Positions 36,933 through 46,869 of a stretch of 64,000 nucleotides of DNA are shown here, one piece after another. The stretch comes from Weissella tructae. Lineage in GTDB: Bacteria > Bacillota > Bacilli > Lactobacillales > Lactobacillaceae. The translations under genes were made by a program, and so were the position numbers. Numbering within the stretch: the first letter of the stretch is position 1; each line of letters opens with the position of its first letter. The notes beneath the pieces are model-generated. The model did not search any database. It worked only from the letters and a program-made list of their open reading frames with translations, and was not told the origin of the DNA. The stretch lies in NCBI RefSeq assembly GCF_000732905.1, contig NZ_CP007588.1, positions 1,116,001 through 1,180,000 on the forward strand. Direction: 5' to 3'.

Positions 36933-37499
36933 TTAATCGATTGTTTGTACTTCTGAGAATGGCATTTCAGTTGGTGTTTCACGTCCCAAGAAGTTAACCA
37001 AAACAGTTACTTCTTGCTTTTCAGTGTTGATGTTTGTAATTGCACCTTCCATACCAGCGAATGAACCAGAAACGATGTTCACGATGTCGCCAACTTCAGC
37101 GTTCAATTGTTCAACAACTTGACGTTCAGTCATGTTCATACGTGACAACATTTCGTCAACTTCTTCAGGCAACAATGAGTTAGGCTTTGAACCACCACCG
37201 TGTGATCCCAAGAATCCTGTAACTCCTGGTGTGTTACGGACAACATACCAAGCTTCATCAGTCATTACCATTTCAACAAGAACGTAACCAGGGAAGTCAT
37301 TTTCCATAACAACCTTTGTTTCATCCCCTTCGCGAACAGTCACTTCTTGTTCAGGAACAACAACACGGAAGATAAAGTCTGTCATCCCCATTGTTTCAAT
37401 ACGTGATTCCAAGTTTGCCTTCACCTTGTTTTCGTAACCTGAGTAAGTGTGAATAACAAACCATTCATTTTGAAGTGTTTCTGCGCCTGATTGTGCCAT
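36933..37499 (-). CDS. nusG: Transcription termination/antitermination protein NusG
   Basis: 188 residues. The N-terminal NGN domain (EWFVIHTYSGYENKVKANL) binds RNA polymerase, and the C-terminal KOW domain reads VNIVSGSFAGMEGAITNI. AAGGAG lies 7 bases before the ATG at 37499. It is in the conserved secE-nusG order, but hairpins on both sides suggest a partly separate transcription unit. Confidence 0.97.
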   Translation of the reverse strand: MAQSGAETLQNEWFVIHTYSGYENKVKANLESRIETMGMTDFIFRVVVPEQEVTVREGDETKVVMENDFPGYVLVEMVMTDEAWYVVRNTPGVTGFLGSHGGGSKPNSLLPEEVDEMLSRMNMTERQVVEQLNAEVGDIVNIVSGSFAGMEGAITNINTEKQEVTVLVNFLGRETPTEMPFSEVQTID

Positions 37500-37542
37500 G
37501 ATATCAGTCTCCTTGTATCTATTAATTCTGCCTATTTTTTGG

Positions 37543-37576
37543 TAAATAAAAACCCTCACACTAACCGAGAGGGCTT
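37543..37576 (-). terminator. Possible weak terminator between secE and nusG
   Basis: 5-bp GC stem (CCCTC/GAGGG) with TTTTTATTT on the minus strand. Confidence 0.45.
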
Positions 37577-37614
37577 TACTTGCTTTTCTATAATCTGATT
37601 ATAACGTAACCAGC

Positions 37615-37785
37615 TTACTTCGACAAGAACATTAGTCCTTGTTCAAAGATCCAGTCAACTGTTCCCAACAAAATAGCGAAAAATCCACTTGTTACAAGAA
37701 CAATTGCTGTGTTGCGAACATTTTGGTTAAATGTTGGCCAAGTCACACGCTTCATTTCTGCTACTACACTTGCCATAAATTTCAT
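37615..37785 (-). CDS. secE: Protein translocase subunit SecE
   Basis: A 56-residue single-span membrane protein of the SecYEG channel. The amphipathic stretch EMKRVTWPTF before the membrane segment is the SecE signature. GGGAG lies 9 bases upstream of the ATG at 37785; a second in-frame ATG lies three codons later. It sits between rpmG and nusG as in most Firmicutes. Confidence 0.95.
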   Translation of the reverse strand: MKFMASVVAEMKRVTWPTFNQNVRNTAIVLVTSGFFAILLGTVDWIFEQGLMFLSK

Positions 37786-37802
37786 CCCGAAAATCTCCCT
37801 TT

Positions 37803-37952
37803 TTACACTGTCTCGCGATGTGTCGTATGCTTATCGCAAGTTCGGCAATACTTCTTTACTTCTAAGCGAACGGCGCGATCAAGCTTCTTTGCAACCGTAT
37901 AGTTTCGTGAACCACATTCACTACAGGCCAAAGCCACTTTTTTTCCTGCCAT
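37803..37952 (-). CDS. rpmG: 50S ribosomal protein L33
   Basis: 49 residues. The two CxxC pairs (CSEC and CRTC) bind zinc, so this is the C-plus form. [16 protein letters not shown] is typical of the rpmGB copy next to secE. AGAGG precedes the start. secE begins 17 bases after its stop. Confidence 0.95.
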   Translation of the reverse strand: MAGKKVALACSECGSRNYTVAKKLDRAVRLEVKKYCRTCDKHTTHRETV

Positions 37953-38018
37953 TTCGATTACCTCTGTTTTTTAAATATAGTCACATTTTATCATGAATAC
38001 AAAAAAAAAAATACCTTT

Positions 38019-38552
38019 TTATCCACGAGTCCATTTTTCACAGTAATAACGAATCTCTTTTAAGGTTAAATAACACCAAGATTTTGATTTACTTAGCTGG
38101 TCCGCACATTCTTTAACCGAATAACCTTTCGCTCGTAATACTAATAAACGATATTGGTCAGGTAATAATTGTGTGCCCATCTCTTCACAAAACAAATGCA
38201 GTTGTAAGTCTGGTTCACTTAAGACGGACATATCCGTATTTATTGTTCCTAATTCCAATGCTTCTTTGGTAATCATGGCTCGCTTTTCTTCCTGACGCCA
38301 CAAAGTCGCCGGATGATGAAATAACGCCTGTTGATAATAACTCGTTAAGATACCCCAGTTTAAATACGATATCCGTTGTAAGCAATTAAATAAGACAATC
38401 CTTGCTTCATGTTGCCAATCAATCGTAGCCGTTCGCATAGATTGTTGCTTATAACCTCGCCAAATCAGCCCGGAATAACGCACCACGATTTCCTCAAAGG
38501 CCACTTCATCCCCTGCTTTTGCTGCTATCAATAATTCTGTATCCTTGTGCAT
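38019..38552 (-). CDS. SigH-like sigma-70 family factor
   Basis: 177 residues. The N-terminus DTELLIAAKAGDEVAFEEIVVRYSGLIW is a sigma region 1.2/2.1 start, and residues about 143-165 form a region-4 helix-turn-helix (GYSVKECADQLSKSKSW). The position between rlmB and rpmG-secE-nusG is that of sigH in Bacillus, whose lactobacillus counterparts relate to competence. AGGAGG precedes the start. The sequence has diverged strongly, so the target promoters are unknown. Confidence 0.8.
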   Translation of the reverse strand: MHKDTELLIAAKAGDEVAFEEIVVRYSGLIWRGYKQQSMRTATIDWQHEARIVLFNCLQRISYLNWGILTSYYQQALFHHPATLWRQEEKRAMITKEALELGTINTDMSVLSEPDLQLHLFCEEMGTQLLPDQYRLLVLRAKGYSVKECADQLSKSKSWCYLTLKEIRYYCEKWTRG

Positions 38553-38613
38553 AATCTTCGCCTCCTAAACTATGGGTACATAGTCATAGACGTTTCAAAA
38601 TCGATTTATGTCA

Positions 38614-38649
38614 CAAAAAAAGTACATCAATTTTCATGATGTACTTTTC
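38614..38649 (-). terminator. Terminator after rlmB
   Basis: 12-bp perfect stem AAAAGTACATCA/TGATGTACTTTT with a T-run on the minus strand. Confidence 0.9.
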
Positions 38650-38661
38650 TAAGCTTTTACT

Positions 38662-39549
38662 TTATAGCGGGTTACGTGAGTTAAACCCTTGGTAAATCAA
38701 CAAACTAGCCGCAACAGAGGCATTCAAACTTTGCACATGCCCAACCATTGGGATTGTTAGCGTTTCATCCATCGCCTTCTTTAGCAATGGTGAAATTCCC
38801 TTACCTTCATTTCCGATAACCAAAGCAGTTGCGCCCTTAGCATCCCATTGACGGTAATCCTTACCATTCATATCTGTTCCGTAAACCCATAGGCCACGCT
38901 TCTTCAATTCAGTAACCGTTTGGACCAAGTTCGTTACACGTGTCACTGGCACGTGTTCGATTGCTCCCGTAGATGTCTTTGCCACAACAGATGTTAGTTG
39001 TACCGCACGGCGCTTTGGAATAATAATTCCGTGGACACCTGCTGCATCAGCTGTACGCAAAATTGAACCCAAGTTATGTGGATCTTCAATAGAATCCAAA
39101 ATCAAGAAAAATGGTTCTTCATTCTTTTCAGCTGCCTTCGCAAACAAGTCATCCAATTCAGCGTATGCATATGCTGCAATAGACATCACAACACCTTGGT
39201 GATTAGCACCATTGGCTAATTCATCAAGCTTTCCTTTAGGCGCGTCTTGCACAATCAAGCCACGCTTTTTGGCTAGTGCAATAATTTCGTTACGTGTCTT
39301 GTCTGCCAACCCAGCTTGCAACCAAACCTTGTTGATTTGTGTTTCACCCTTTAGCGCTTCTGTTGACGCGTGAATTCCAAAAATAAATTCAGCATCATCT
39401 GGAATTTGCACTTCAGGACGTTCAGTCTCTGGACGTGCCTTTTTCGCCGGACGATCATCACGACGCTTAGCTGACTTATTAGGCTTGTCGCCCTTTACCG
39501 GCTTAGCTGACTTTGTCGGCTTCATTGCCTTTTTGTTATTTTGTACCAT
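38662..39549 (-). CDS. rlmB: 23S rRNA (guanosine-2'-O-)-methyltransferase RlmB-like
   Basis: SPOUT methyltransferase of the TrmH family; RlmB methylates G2251 in the P-loop of 23S rRNA. The C-terminal knot is clear (LILDSIEDPHNLGSILRTAD, VIGNEGKGIS, IPMVGHVQSLNASVAASLL), preceded by a small substrate-binding domain (EFIFGIHASTEAL). The first 45 residues are an unusual Lys/Pro/Arg-rich tail. It overlaps mrnC by 14 bases. The ATG at 39549 is preferred to an in-frame upstream codon at 39567. Confidence 0.92.
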   Translation of the reverse strand: MVQNNKKAMKPTKSAKPVKGDKPNKSAKRRDDRPAKKARPETERPEVQIPDDAEFIFGIHASTEALKGETQINKVWLQAGLADKTRNEIIALAKKRGLIVQDAPKGKLDELANGANHQGVVMSIAAYAYAELDDLFAKAAEKNEEPFFLILDSIEDPHNLGSILRTADAAGVHGIIIPKRRAVQLTSVVAKTSTGAIEHVPVTRVTNLVQTVTELKKRGLWVYGTDMNGKDYRQWDAKGATALVIGNEGKGISPLLKKAMDETLTIPMVGHVQSLNASVAASLLIYQGFNSRNPL

Positions 39550-39961
39550 TTTCTCTTGTCCGTCCACTTTCTACTTGTTCAAAGACCCAAGTCACCACTT
39601 CATCTAATCGTTCAATTTGACGACTCGCATATAGATAACCGATTAATGCTTCAAATCCCGTTGAAATACGGTATGTGACCACATCAGTATTCTTAGCCTT
39701 TGTATGTGAATTTGCATTACGCCCACGCTTAAAGTAAGACTCTTCAGCGTCTGTTAACAAACTGTCTTCTTCCATTAAACGGTACAACGCTGCATGCGCT
39801 TTGGCTGACACATATTGCTTCGCTTCACGTTGCAATTTATGTGGCTTCTTAATACCTAATGCTAATAAGTGTTGACGTACATAAAATTCATACACAGCAT
39901 CCCCAAAAAACGCCAGATCTAGTCCAGTCATTTGTTGGTAATCTACTTTTTCATCTAACAT
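39536..39961 (-). CDS. mrnC: Mini-ribonuclease III
   Basis: 141-residue RNase III catalytic domain without a double-stranded RNA-binding domain. In Bacillus it matures 23S rRNA ends. Conserved features are ALAFFGDAVYE-type (here LDLAFFGDAVYEFYVR, with catalytic Asp) and KRGRNANSHTKAKN. It lies 9 bases after cysS and overlaps rlmB, the conserved cysS-mrnC-rlmB order. Confidence 0.95.
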   Translation of the reverse strand: MLDEKVDYQQMTGLDLAFFGDAVYEFYVRQHLLALGIKKPHKLQREAKQYVSAKAHAALYRLMEEDSLLTDAEESYFKRGRNANSHTKAKNTDVVTYRISTGFEALIGYLYASRQIERLDEVVTWVFEQVESGRTRENGTK

Positions 39962-39970
39962 ATTTATTCC

Positions 39971-41392
39971 TTAATCTTGCGTAGCTCGACGCCAGCGCGT
40001 TCCTTGTGGTGTATCTTCCAATAGAATATTTTGCGCTGCCAATTCTTCACGAATTTCGTCTGAACGGGCAAAGTCGCGTGCAGCACGAGCTGCATCACGT
40101 TCATCAATTAATGATTGAATCGCATCATCTTCTAATGCCTCTTGGGCCAAATCATCAACACCAAAGACATCCATTAATTTCGCCAATGTATCTAAGATCA
40201 ATTGTACATCATTGTTCAATACGACATTTTCTTGTGCACTTGTATTAGCCAATTCAACTAGATCATACACAGCAGCCAATGCATTTTGAACATTGAAGTC
40301 ATCATCCATAGCTTCATTAAAGGCAGCAACAATGGTTGCAACGGCAGCGACAGTTTCACCACTAATACCTTCTTGTGCGTCCGCTAGACGGAATTCCAAG
40401 TTACGGTATCCAGTACGGATACGGTTAAGGTTATTCGTTGCTTGTTCCAAGTTTGCCGTTGAAAAGGCAATTGGACGACGGTATTGTGTACTTGCCATAA
40501 AGAAACGCAATGCTAATGGATCATGCAATTCGGCTAGTAAGTCATGAACCGTTGTAAAGTTACCTAATGACTTAGACATCTTTTCTTGTTCATCCCCAAC
40601 AGTCACAAAACCATTATGCAACCACTTGTGCACAAAAGTCTCACCTGAACGTGCTTCTGATTGTGCAATTTCATTTGTATGGTGTGGGAAAGCCAAGTCA
40701 ATTCCACCACCATGAATATCAATGTTGTTACCAAGATACTTAGTAGCCATTACAGAACATTCAATGTGCCAACCTGGACGTCCAGCTCCCCATGGTGAAT
40801 CCCATGAAATAGCATTGTCGTTAGCCGCTGATTTCCAAACTGCAAAGTCCATTGGATCTTCTTTACGCGCTTGTTCTTCATCATCTAAACGTCCAGCCGC
40901 ATTATGCGCCATTTCATCTAGATTTTGATGTGCTAAGTGGGCGTAGTCTGGGAACTTACGGGCACGGAAGTAGACATCACCTTCAACTTCATAGGCATAT
41001 TCTTTAGCCAACAAGTCTTCGACGAAGGTAATAATTTCTGGAATGTTGTCAGTCGCACGTGGTTGCACAGTCGCTGGCTTCACATTCAATGCAGCTGTAT
41101 CTTCAAAATACGCTGCAATATAACGGTCGGCCAATTCAGGTACCGTGATACCTTCTTCAGCCGCTGCTTTAATCATCTTATCATCCACGTCAGTAAAGTT
41201 AGAAATATAGCGGACATCAAAGCCACGGTATTCTAAGTAACGACGGATTGTGTCAAAGGCAATAGCAGAACGGGCATTACCAATATGAATGTAGTTATAC
41301 ACTGTAGGACCACAGACATACATATTAATCACTCCTGGGGTCACAGGTTCAAACGTTTCTTTTTCTAACGATAATGTATTAAATACTTTCAT
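39971..41392 (-). CDS. cysS: Cysteine--tRNA ligase
   Basis: Class I aminoacyl-tRNA synthetase, 473 residues. [17 protein letters not shown] holds a zinc-binding Cys and the HIGH-type motif, KMSKSLGN is the second ATP motif, and WHIECSVMA and a downstream [14 protein letters not shown] carry further zinc ligands. It begins the cysS-mrnC-rlmB unit. I saw no T-box in the 110 bases upstream, and cysE is not adjacent, unlike Bacillus. Confidence 0.97.
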   Translation of the reverse strand: MKVFNTLSLEKETFEPVTPGVINMYVCGPTVYNYIHIGNARSAIAFDTIRRYLEYRGFDVRYISNFTDVDDKMIKAAAEEGITVPELADRYIAAYFEDTAALNVKPATVQPRATDNIPEIITFVEDLLAKEYAYEVEGDVYFRARKFPDYAHLAHQNLDEMAHNAAGRLDDEEQARKEDPMDFAVWKSAANDNAISWDSPWGAGRPGWHIECSVMATKYLGNNIDIHGGGIDLAFPHHTNEIAQSEARSGETFVHKWLHNGFVTVGDEQEKMSKSLGNFTTVHDLLAELHDPLALRFFMASTQYRRPIAFSTANLEQATNNLNRIRTGYRNLEFRLADAQEGISGETVAAVATIVAAFNEAMDDDFNVQNALAAVYDLVELANTSAQENVVLNNDVQLILDTLAKLMDVFGVDDLAQEALEDDAIQSLIDERDAARAARDFARSDEIREELAAQNILLEDTPQGTRWRRATQD

Positions 41393-41504
41393 AGTCGATA
41401 GTTCTCCTTACCTCTTATTCTCATACTTTTTGGTCTGTATAAGTCGATTAAATGTTTCCCTTCAAGCATACTTAAATACAGGGTTAACTGTCAATCAAAG
41501 CCAT

Positions 41505-41535
41505 CAAAAAAACGACCTCAAAATGAGATCGTTTC
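41505..41535 (-). terminator. Terminator of the VOC protein gene
   Basis: Stem AACGATCTCA/TGAGGTCGTT with a T-run on the minus strand. Confidence 0.85.
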
Positions 41536-41542
41536 GTCTTTT

Positions 41543-41944
41543 TTACGCCCAAACTAATTGCCAAGTTACACCAAATTTATCAACGATCCATGCCACCTTA
41601 CGGAAATTAGCAACAGGTTCAGGACCCATCATCACATTTCCGTTTTCAGATAAGGCATCGAACGCTTGATCAAATTCTGTTTCAGTTTCAAAATCGACAT
41701 AAAGGGATACGCCCCAACTCAATTCAGGCGCCTGCTCTGTGTCCATATCCATAAAGTAAATGATTTCACCCTGTAGTGATAATTCACCATTTAATACTTT
41801 TCCAGTCATATGTTCTGGTGTGTAAGGCATCCCCGCAGGAATACGCTCAATTCGGTTAATTTTAGTATCCGTAAATACCTCAGTGTAAAAATTCATGGCT
41901 GGTTCAGCTGTTTCTGGCATTGTTAAAAAAGCATGTAATGTCAT
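41543..41944 (-). CDS. VOC-superfamily (PhnB-like) protein
   Basis: 133 residues with the two beta-alpha-beta-beta-beta modules of the vicinal-oxygen-chelate fold (glyoxalase/PhnB type). Motifs seen: AMNFYTEVFTDTKI, VSLYVDFETETEFDQAFDAL and the C-terminal WGV-type FGVTWQLVWA. Proteins of this kind are often named PhnB or 3-demethylubiquinone methyltransferase-like without biochemical proof. Substrate unknown. Monocistronic. Confidence 0.8.
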   Translation of the reverse strand: MTLHAFLTMPETAEPAMNFYTEVFTDTKINRIERIPAGMPYTPEHMTGKVLNGELSLQGEIIYFMDMDTEQAPELSWGVSLYVDFETETEFDQAFDALSENGNVMMGPEPVANFRKVAWIVDKFGVTWQLVWA

Positions 41945-42046
41945 GTATTTTCTCCGTTATCCCATATAGTAGTTACATATATATAATAACGTTTGAACCT
42001 TCAGAAACATTAAAAAACATATAATCAGGTGTATTTTATTCACATA

Positions 42047-42088
42047 TTAAAAAAGACACATCGGATATATGTCCGGTGTGTCTTTTTT
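42047..42088 (-). terminator. Terminator of pncB-nadE
   Basis: 15-bp stem AAAAGACACACCGGA/TCCGATGTGTCTTTT on the minus strand with one mismatch, followed by Ts. Confidence 0.9.
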
Positions 42089-42109
42089 GTTTCATTAACG
42101 AAAGGCTTA

Positions 42110-42934
42110 TTAGCGCCACCATTCATCAAAAACAGTAACCGGTCCTCGACGCTTGTGCATCGTTTTGGCATACCAGTTTTCTATTTTAGTAGCGATGTCT
42201 GATGCAACGACTTTCCCCTCAAGATAATCATCTAAATCATCATATGTGACACCCAAAGCCACTTCATCTGGCAAAGATGGACGATCTTCTTCAAGATCTG
42301 CGGTTGGGACCTTTTCATATAGATGAACAGGTGCGCCTAATAGTTCTAACATCTTACGTCCTTGACGCTTAGTTAGACGATACAATGGTGTGATATCAGC
42401 AGCACCATCCCCAAACTTCGTGTAAAAACCTGTAATCGCTTCTGCCGCATGATCTGTCCCAATTACAACACCACCAACTTCACCCGCAACCGCGAATTGT
42501 GAAATCATACGTTGGCGTGCTTTAATATTACCCTTATTAAAGTCAGAAACGGTCATACCTGCATCTGTCAATTGTTTAACAGATGCTTCTGTTGCGGCTT
42601 GGATATTCACATGAATAGTTTCATCCGCTCCTTGCCAAGCAATCGCATCTAGCGCATCTTGCTCGTCTGTTTGGGCATTATAAGGTAAACGCATCGCAAT
42701 AAACTTGTATGTTTGATCACCTGTTTCTGCACGTAATTCTTCAACCGCTGTTTGCGCCATCTTACCAGCTAAAGTTGAATCTTGACCACCTGAAATACCT
42801 AAAACGTAAACTTTAAGCCCTGTTGCATTTAGGTAATCCTTTAACAAATCTACAGACCGACGGTACTCAACCAATGGATCAATATTGGCTTTTGCGCCTA
42901 AAGCTGCAATAATCTCTGCTTGTTTAGTTGTCAT
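42110..42934 (-). CDS. nadE: NH3-dependent NAD+ synthetase
   Basis: Final step of NAD synthesis: amidates nicotinate adenine dinucleotide with ammonia and ATP. 274 residues. The ATP-pyrophosphatase P-loop is GISGGQDST, and [24 protein letters not shown] is the conserved substrate region. No glutaminase domain is present, so it uses free ammonia. It starts 2 bases after pncB, giving a two-gene NAD salvage operon. Confidence 0.97.
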   Translation of the reverse strand: MTTKQAEIIAALGAKANIDPLVEYRRSVDLLKDYLNATGLKVYVLGISGGQDSTLAGKMAQTAVEELRAETGDQTYKFIAMRLPYNAQTDEQDALDAIAWQGADETIHVNIQAATEASVKQLTDAGMTVSDFNKGNIKARQRMISQFAVAGEVGGVVIGTDHAAEAITGFYTKFGDGAADITPLYRLTKRQGRKMLELLGAPVHLYEKVPTADLEEDRPSLPDEVALGVTYDDLDDYLEGKVVASDIATKIENWYAKTMHKRRGPVTVFDEWWR

Positions 42935-42936
42935 AG

Positions 42937-44442
42937 CTACTCTCCATCCACATCTTTTGGTAATGCTTCTTCTGTAACTGCAATACGCTTAACAAAGTCT
43001 TGGACTTCTTCAATCAAGTTCATCTTGTTTTGCCAAGCCTTCTTAGACAAATCCACAGGATATTCTTGTGGATTCAAATCACGACGGTATTCAGCCCACA
43101 ATGCTTGTAAATTATCTTGTGAGTATTTACGAATTGTAGCTAGATCTGGTGATTCGTAAATCACTTCACCATCAACAATAACGTCATGCAATAAGGGACG
43201 AGCGGTGTAATCTTTAATCGTCTTATTCAAATAAGGATAATTTGGATTAAACATGTAGACACCGTCAGGATTGTCCTTTGGATTTTCATCCCAAAGGGCA
43301 ATGTAGTCCCCTTCCGACTTTCCATCTGCATTAGATGTAATACGCCAGACTTGCTTTTTACCAGGCGTTGAAATCTTCGCAGCTGTTCCTGAAATTTTGA
43401 TGGTATCAACCATCTTACCGCGTTCGTTCTCAATTGAAACAACCTTATATACGCCACCTAATGCTGGTTGGTCATAGGCCGTAATCAATTTTGTTCCAAT
43501 TCCCCAAACATCAATCTTGGCATCTTGACGCTTTAGACTAGTAATTGTTTCTTCGTCTAAGTCATTTGATGCATAGATTTTAGCTTCTGGGAATCCTGCT
43601 TCATCAAGCATTTTGCGAACACCCTTTGATAGGTACGCCATATCTCCAGAATCAATTCGGACCCCTAAGAAGTTAATCTTATCACCAAATTCACGTGCAA
43701 CCTTAATCGCTGCTGGGACCCCAGAACGTAATGTATCGTAGGTATCTACTAAGAAGACACAATCACGATGGCTTTCGGCGTATGCCTTAAATGCTTCATA
43801 ATCACTACGGTAAATTTGTACCAAACTATGCGCATGAGTACCAGCAATCGGAATACCGAATAACTTACCAGCACGAACATTTGATGTGGCGTCAAATCCA
43901 CCAATGTACGCAGCGCGTGTCCCCCACAAAGCAGCATCTAATTCTTGCGCACGTCGTGTTCCAAACTCCATTAGCGCTTGATCTCCAACCACACTACGAA
44001 TACGTGAGGCCTTTGTAGCAATCAGTGTTTGGTAGTTAACAATATTCAATAAAGCTGTTTCAATTAATTGTGCATCAAAAACAGGCCCTTCTACTTGTAG
44101 AATGGGTTCGTTATTAAAAACGGGTTCTCCTTCACGCGGTGCACGTACTGTACCTCGGAAGCGCCATTCTGCTAGATAATCAATAAATGCTTCACTATAG
44201 TTTCCCGTTTCACGTAGATAAGCAATATCTGTATCTGAAAAATGTAGCCCACGTAAATATTCAATGATTCGTTCTAAACCAGCAAAAATAGCATATCCAT
44301 TTTCAAATGGTAATTTACGGAAGTACATTTCATATACCGCGTGGCGATCATGAATACCTTGATCAAAATACGTTTGCATCATTGATAGTTGATAGGCATC
44401 CGTGTGTAATGCTAAGCTATCGTCCGCGAAATTTAATTCCAT
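42937..44442 (-). CDS. pncB: Nicotinate phosphoribosyltransferase
   Basis: Converts nicotinate and PRPP to nicotinate mononucleotide, the entry to the Preiss-Handler salvage route. 501 residues. Family features include [14 protein letters not shown] at the N-terminus, [14 protein letters not shown] and [12 protein letters not shown]. First gene of pncB-nadE; the intervening NMN adenylyltransferase (nadD) is not here. Nicotinate dependence is typical of lactic acid bacteria. Confidence 0.95.
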   Translation of the reverse strand: MELNFADDSLALHTDAYQLSMMQTYFDQGIHDRHAVYEMYFRKLPFENGYAIFAGLERIIEYLRGLHFSDTDIAYLRETGNYSEAFIDYLAEWRFRGTVRAPREGEPVFNNEPILQVEGPVFDAQLIETALLNIVNYQTLIATKASRIRSVVGDQALMEFGTRRAQELDAALWGTRAAYIGGFDATSNVRAGKLFGIPIAGTHAHSLVQIYRSDYEAFKAYAESHRDCVFLVDTYDTLRSGVPAAIKVAREFGDKINFLGVRIDSGDMAYLSKGVRKMLDEAGFPEAKIYASNDLDEETITSLKRQDAKIDVWGIGTKLITAYDQPALGGVYKVVSIENERGKMVDTIKISGTAAKISTPGKKQVWRITSNADGKSEGDYIALWDENPKDNPDGVYMFNPNYPYLNKTIKDYTARPLLHDVIVDGEVIYESPDLATIRKYSQDNLQALWAEYRRDLNPQEYPVDLSKKAWQNKMNLIEEVQDFVKRIAVTEEALPKDVDGE

Positions 44443-44561
44443 GACGTTTCTCCAATTTCCCTATGGTTACTTTGTTTTAATAAACCTATTTTACCATAAT
44501 TCGCACGAGTTGCTTAGGCTGGCAAGTTTCAACCTGTGAAAAAATATTTTTCACTTACTAT

Positions 44562-44590
44562 TTGACAATCAATTTCAAACCCGTTATTAT
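44562..44590 (+). promoter_or_regulatory. Promoter of the metQNI operon
   Basis: TTGACA, a 17-base spacer and TATTAT on the plus strand, feeding the T-box leader. Confidence 0.8.
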
Positions 44591-44596
44591 TACTGA

Positions 44597-44920
44597 CAAG
44601 CAATAAATAAAAACAAAGTGATCAGGAAAGTAATTAGTTACTATTCACCCCAGAGAGACAACGTTGGTGCGAGTTGTTGTGAAATAGCCTAATGAAAATG
44701 ACCTGTGATTGGCGTTAATGAACAGCAAGTCTGTAAGTTAACGACGGATTGGTCTCCGTTATCCAGACACACGAATCGGCATAGCACCATTTCGCTCCCT
44801 GCCTGCTCGTTGCAAGATCTTTTTGGGTAACCAGAAGATGAACTAGAATGGTAACACGAGGTGACTCGTTTCTATTGTGTCTTTCGCAGCTGCGACACAT
44901 AGAAACGGGTCTTTTTTTGT
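44597..44920 (+). promoter_or_regulatory. T-box leader, probably Met-specific
   Basis: About 320 bases of structured leader. An AGTA element lies in the 5' arm of Stem I (GGAAAGTAATT), ATG followed by A in the opposite arm (AAAATGACC) is a plausible Met specifier, and the T-box sequence AGAATGGTAACACGAGG is at 44847-44862. A strong terminator follows. Uncharged tRNA-Met should stabilise the antiterminator and switch on metQNI. Confidence 0.85.
44864..44918 (+). terminator. T-box-controlled terminator
   Basis: Long imperfect stem (GACTCGTTTCTA...GTGTC with GACACATAGAAACGGGTC) and seven Ts, right after the T-box sequence with which it competes. Confidence 0.88.
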
Positions 44921-44946
44921 ACCAAAAACACTTAAGGAGCGAGTAT

Positions 44947-45807
44947 ATGAACACTAAATTAAAAATTGCAGGAACTGCTTTAGCAACATTTGCCCTAACT
45001 GTTACAGGAATGGGCTTACTAACAACTGAACGTCCTAACAATGGGACAAGTAATCAAGCTGAAGGTCAAACCGTGACCGTTGGTTTAGTTGGAACGTCTG
45101 ACAAAGAGCTTTGGGATTCAGTCGCTAAGACAGCCAAAGATAAGTACAACATCACTTTAAAGACCAAGACATTCACTGATTATAATCAACCAAATAAGGC
45201 TGTTGCCGATGGATCAATTGATTTGAACGCTTTCCAACACAATGATTTCTTGAAGAACTGGAATGAATCTAATGGTGATCAATTAGTTGGTATTGGGGAT
45301 ACTGCTATCTCACCTATTCGCCTATATTCAGATTCACTAAAAGACATTGCGGACATCTCTGATGGTGATACAATCGTTGTTCCAAATGACCCCACCAATG
45401 AAGCCCGTGCCTTACAATTGTTAGCTGGTGCAAAGTTAATTGAAATTAAAGACGTCGCTATGCCTACAGTCAAAGACATCACTAAGAATGATAAAAACTT
45501 GAAGGTTAAGGCGGTTGCGGCTGATCAAACAGCAACTAATTTGAAGTCAGGTAATGTCACGGCAGCCGTTATTAATTCTAACTATGCCGCAGAAGCCAAC
45601 ATTGATGAGAATACAGCAATCTTCGTTGAACCATTAACAAAGGCCTCAAAGCCATGGATTAATATTATCGCCGCTAAAAAAGATAAGCAAAATGATGAAA
45701 CATACGCAAATGTTGTGAAAGCCTACCAAACAGAAGAAACAAAGCAATTCTTCAAGGATAACTGGGGTGACTCACAAATTACTGCTTGGGACCTAGATCT
45801 AAAATAA
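44947..45807 (+). CDS. metQ: Methionine ABC transporter substrate-binding protein
   Basis: NlpA/MetQ-family binding protein of 286 residues. VTVGLVGTSDKELWDSVAK starts the mature domain, and DLNAFQHNDFL and IVVPNDPTNEARAL are family hallmarks. The N-terminus has one hydrophobic segment (residues about 5-26) but no cysteine, so it seems anchored by an uncleaved signal anchor instead of a lipid. The ATG at 44947 has AAGGAG upstream; the frame extends further 5' through the T-box terminator, which is not coding. Confidence 0.93.
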   Translation: MNTKLKIAGTALATFALTVTGMGLLTTERPNNGTSNQAEGQTVTVGLVGTSDKELWDSVAKTAKDKYNITLKTKTFTDYNQPNKAVADGSIDLNAFQHNDFLKNWNESNGDQLVGIGDTAISPIRLYSDSLKDIADISDGDTIVVPNDPTNEARALQLLAGAKLIEIKDVAMPTVKDITKNDKNLKVKAVAADQTATNLKSGNVTAAVINSNYAAEANIDENTAIFVEPLTKASKPWINIIAAKKDKQNDETYANVVKAYQTEETKQFFKDNWGDSQITAWDLDLK

Positions 45808-45816
45808 GGAGTCGCT

Positions 45817-46869
45817 ATGCCGATTATTGAATTAAAAAATATTAACGTTACATTTAAACAAGCCGACAAGGATATCATTGCTGTTCGCGATGAAACACTA
45901 ACTGTTGACGCTGGGGATATCTACGGTATCGTCGGTTACTCTGGAGCCGGGAAGTCTACTTTGGTTCGTAATATCAATCTCCTACAACGCCCCACCAGTG
46001 GTGAAGTGATTATTAATGGACAAGATCTAACGAGCCTGTCTGCGAAAGAATTACGTAATCAACGTAAAAAGATTGGTATGATTTTCCAACACTTTAATCT
46101 TCTAGATGAAATTACTGTCTTTGAAAACATTCTACAACCATTAAAGCATGCGTCTCTAACGACCGCCGAGAAGAAGGCCAAGGTAACCGAGTTACTAGAA
46201 CTAGTCGGTCTAACAGACCGTGCAACTAACTACCCTTCAGAATTATCTGGTGGTCAAAAGCAACGTGTCGCAATTGCCCGTGCGCTTGTGAACGACCCAG
46301 ATATTCTATTATCTGACGAAGCAACATCTGCACTAGACCCCCGTACAACGAATCAAATTCTAAAATTGTTGAAGAAGGTGAATCAAACCCTTGGGGTCAC
46401 AATTATTTTGATTACCCATGAAATGCAAGTGGTTAAGGAAATTGCCAATAAAGTTGCCGTAATGGAAAATGGTCATATCATTGAACGTGGTTCACTATTA
46501 GAAATCTTTACTAATCCACAAAAGCCATTAACAAAGGACTTCATCAATACTGCTACAAACTTAGATGCAGCATTAGAAAATGTGCAAGCCTTGTTAGAAA
46601 CAAAGCCGCTAACAGCTAACGAAAAGTTGATTCAAATCCAATACGTTGGAAACGATACGGCTCAACCATTGTTAGCAACAATCTACGCTGACTATGGCGT
46701 AACACCTAACATTCTATACTCAAACATGGAAATCTTGACGCAAACCCCTGTTGGGTTAGCCATTGCCGTCTTTAACGGCCCAGATGATACAGCCATCAAC
46801 AATGCCTTACAACACTTCCGTGAACAAGGTGTTGGCATTAAAATCTTAACTGAAGGAGGACGTGCCTAA
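45817..46869 (+). CDS. metN: Methionine import ATP-binding protein
   Basis: ABC ATPase of 350 residues. Walker [10 protein letters not shown] at 40-48, signature LSGGQKQR and Walker [13 protein letters not shown]. Residues about 245-350 are the C-terminal NIL domain, which in MetN binds methionine and inhibits transport when the pool is full. It follows metQ after 9 bases and overlaps metI by one base. Confidence 0.95.
   Translation: MPIIELKNINVTFKQADKDIIAVRDETLTVDAGDIYGIVGYSGAGKSTLVRNINLLQRPTSGEVIINGQDLTSLSAKELRNQRKKIGMIFQHFNLLDEITVFENILQPLKHASLTTAEKKAKVTELLELVGLTDRATNYPSELSGGQKQRVAIARALVNDPDILLSDEATSALDPRTTNQILKLLKKVNQTLGVTIILITHEMQVVKEIANKVAVMENGHIIERGSLLEIFTNPQKPLTKDFINTATNLDAALENVQALLETKPLTANEKLIQIQYVGNDTAQPLLATIYADYGVTPNILYSNMEILTQTPVGLAIAVFNGPDDTAINNALQHFREQGVGIKILTEGGRA

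Noticed and set aside
41393..41500. T-box upstream of cysS
   Set aside because: The gap is too short and has no T-box core or competing terminator.
44715..45041. Minus-strand frame across the T-box leader
   Set aside because: It runs antisense through the T-box, its terminator and the start of metQ; no ribosome binding site or recognisable protein.
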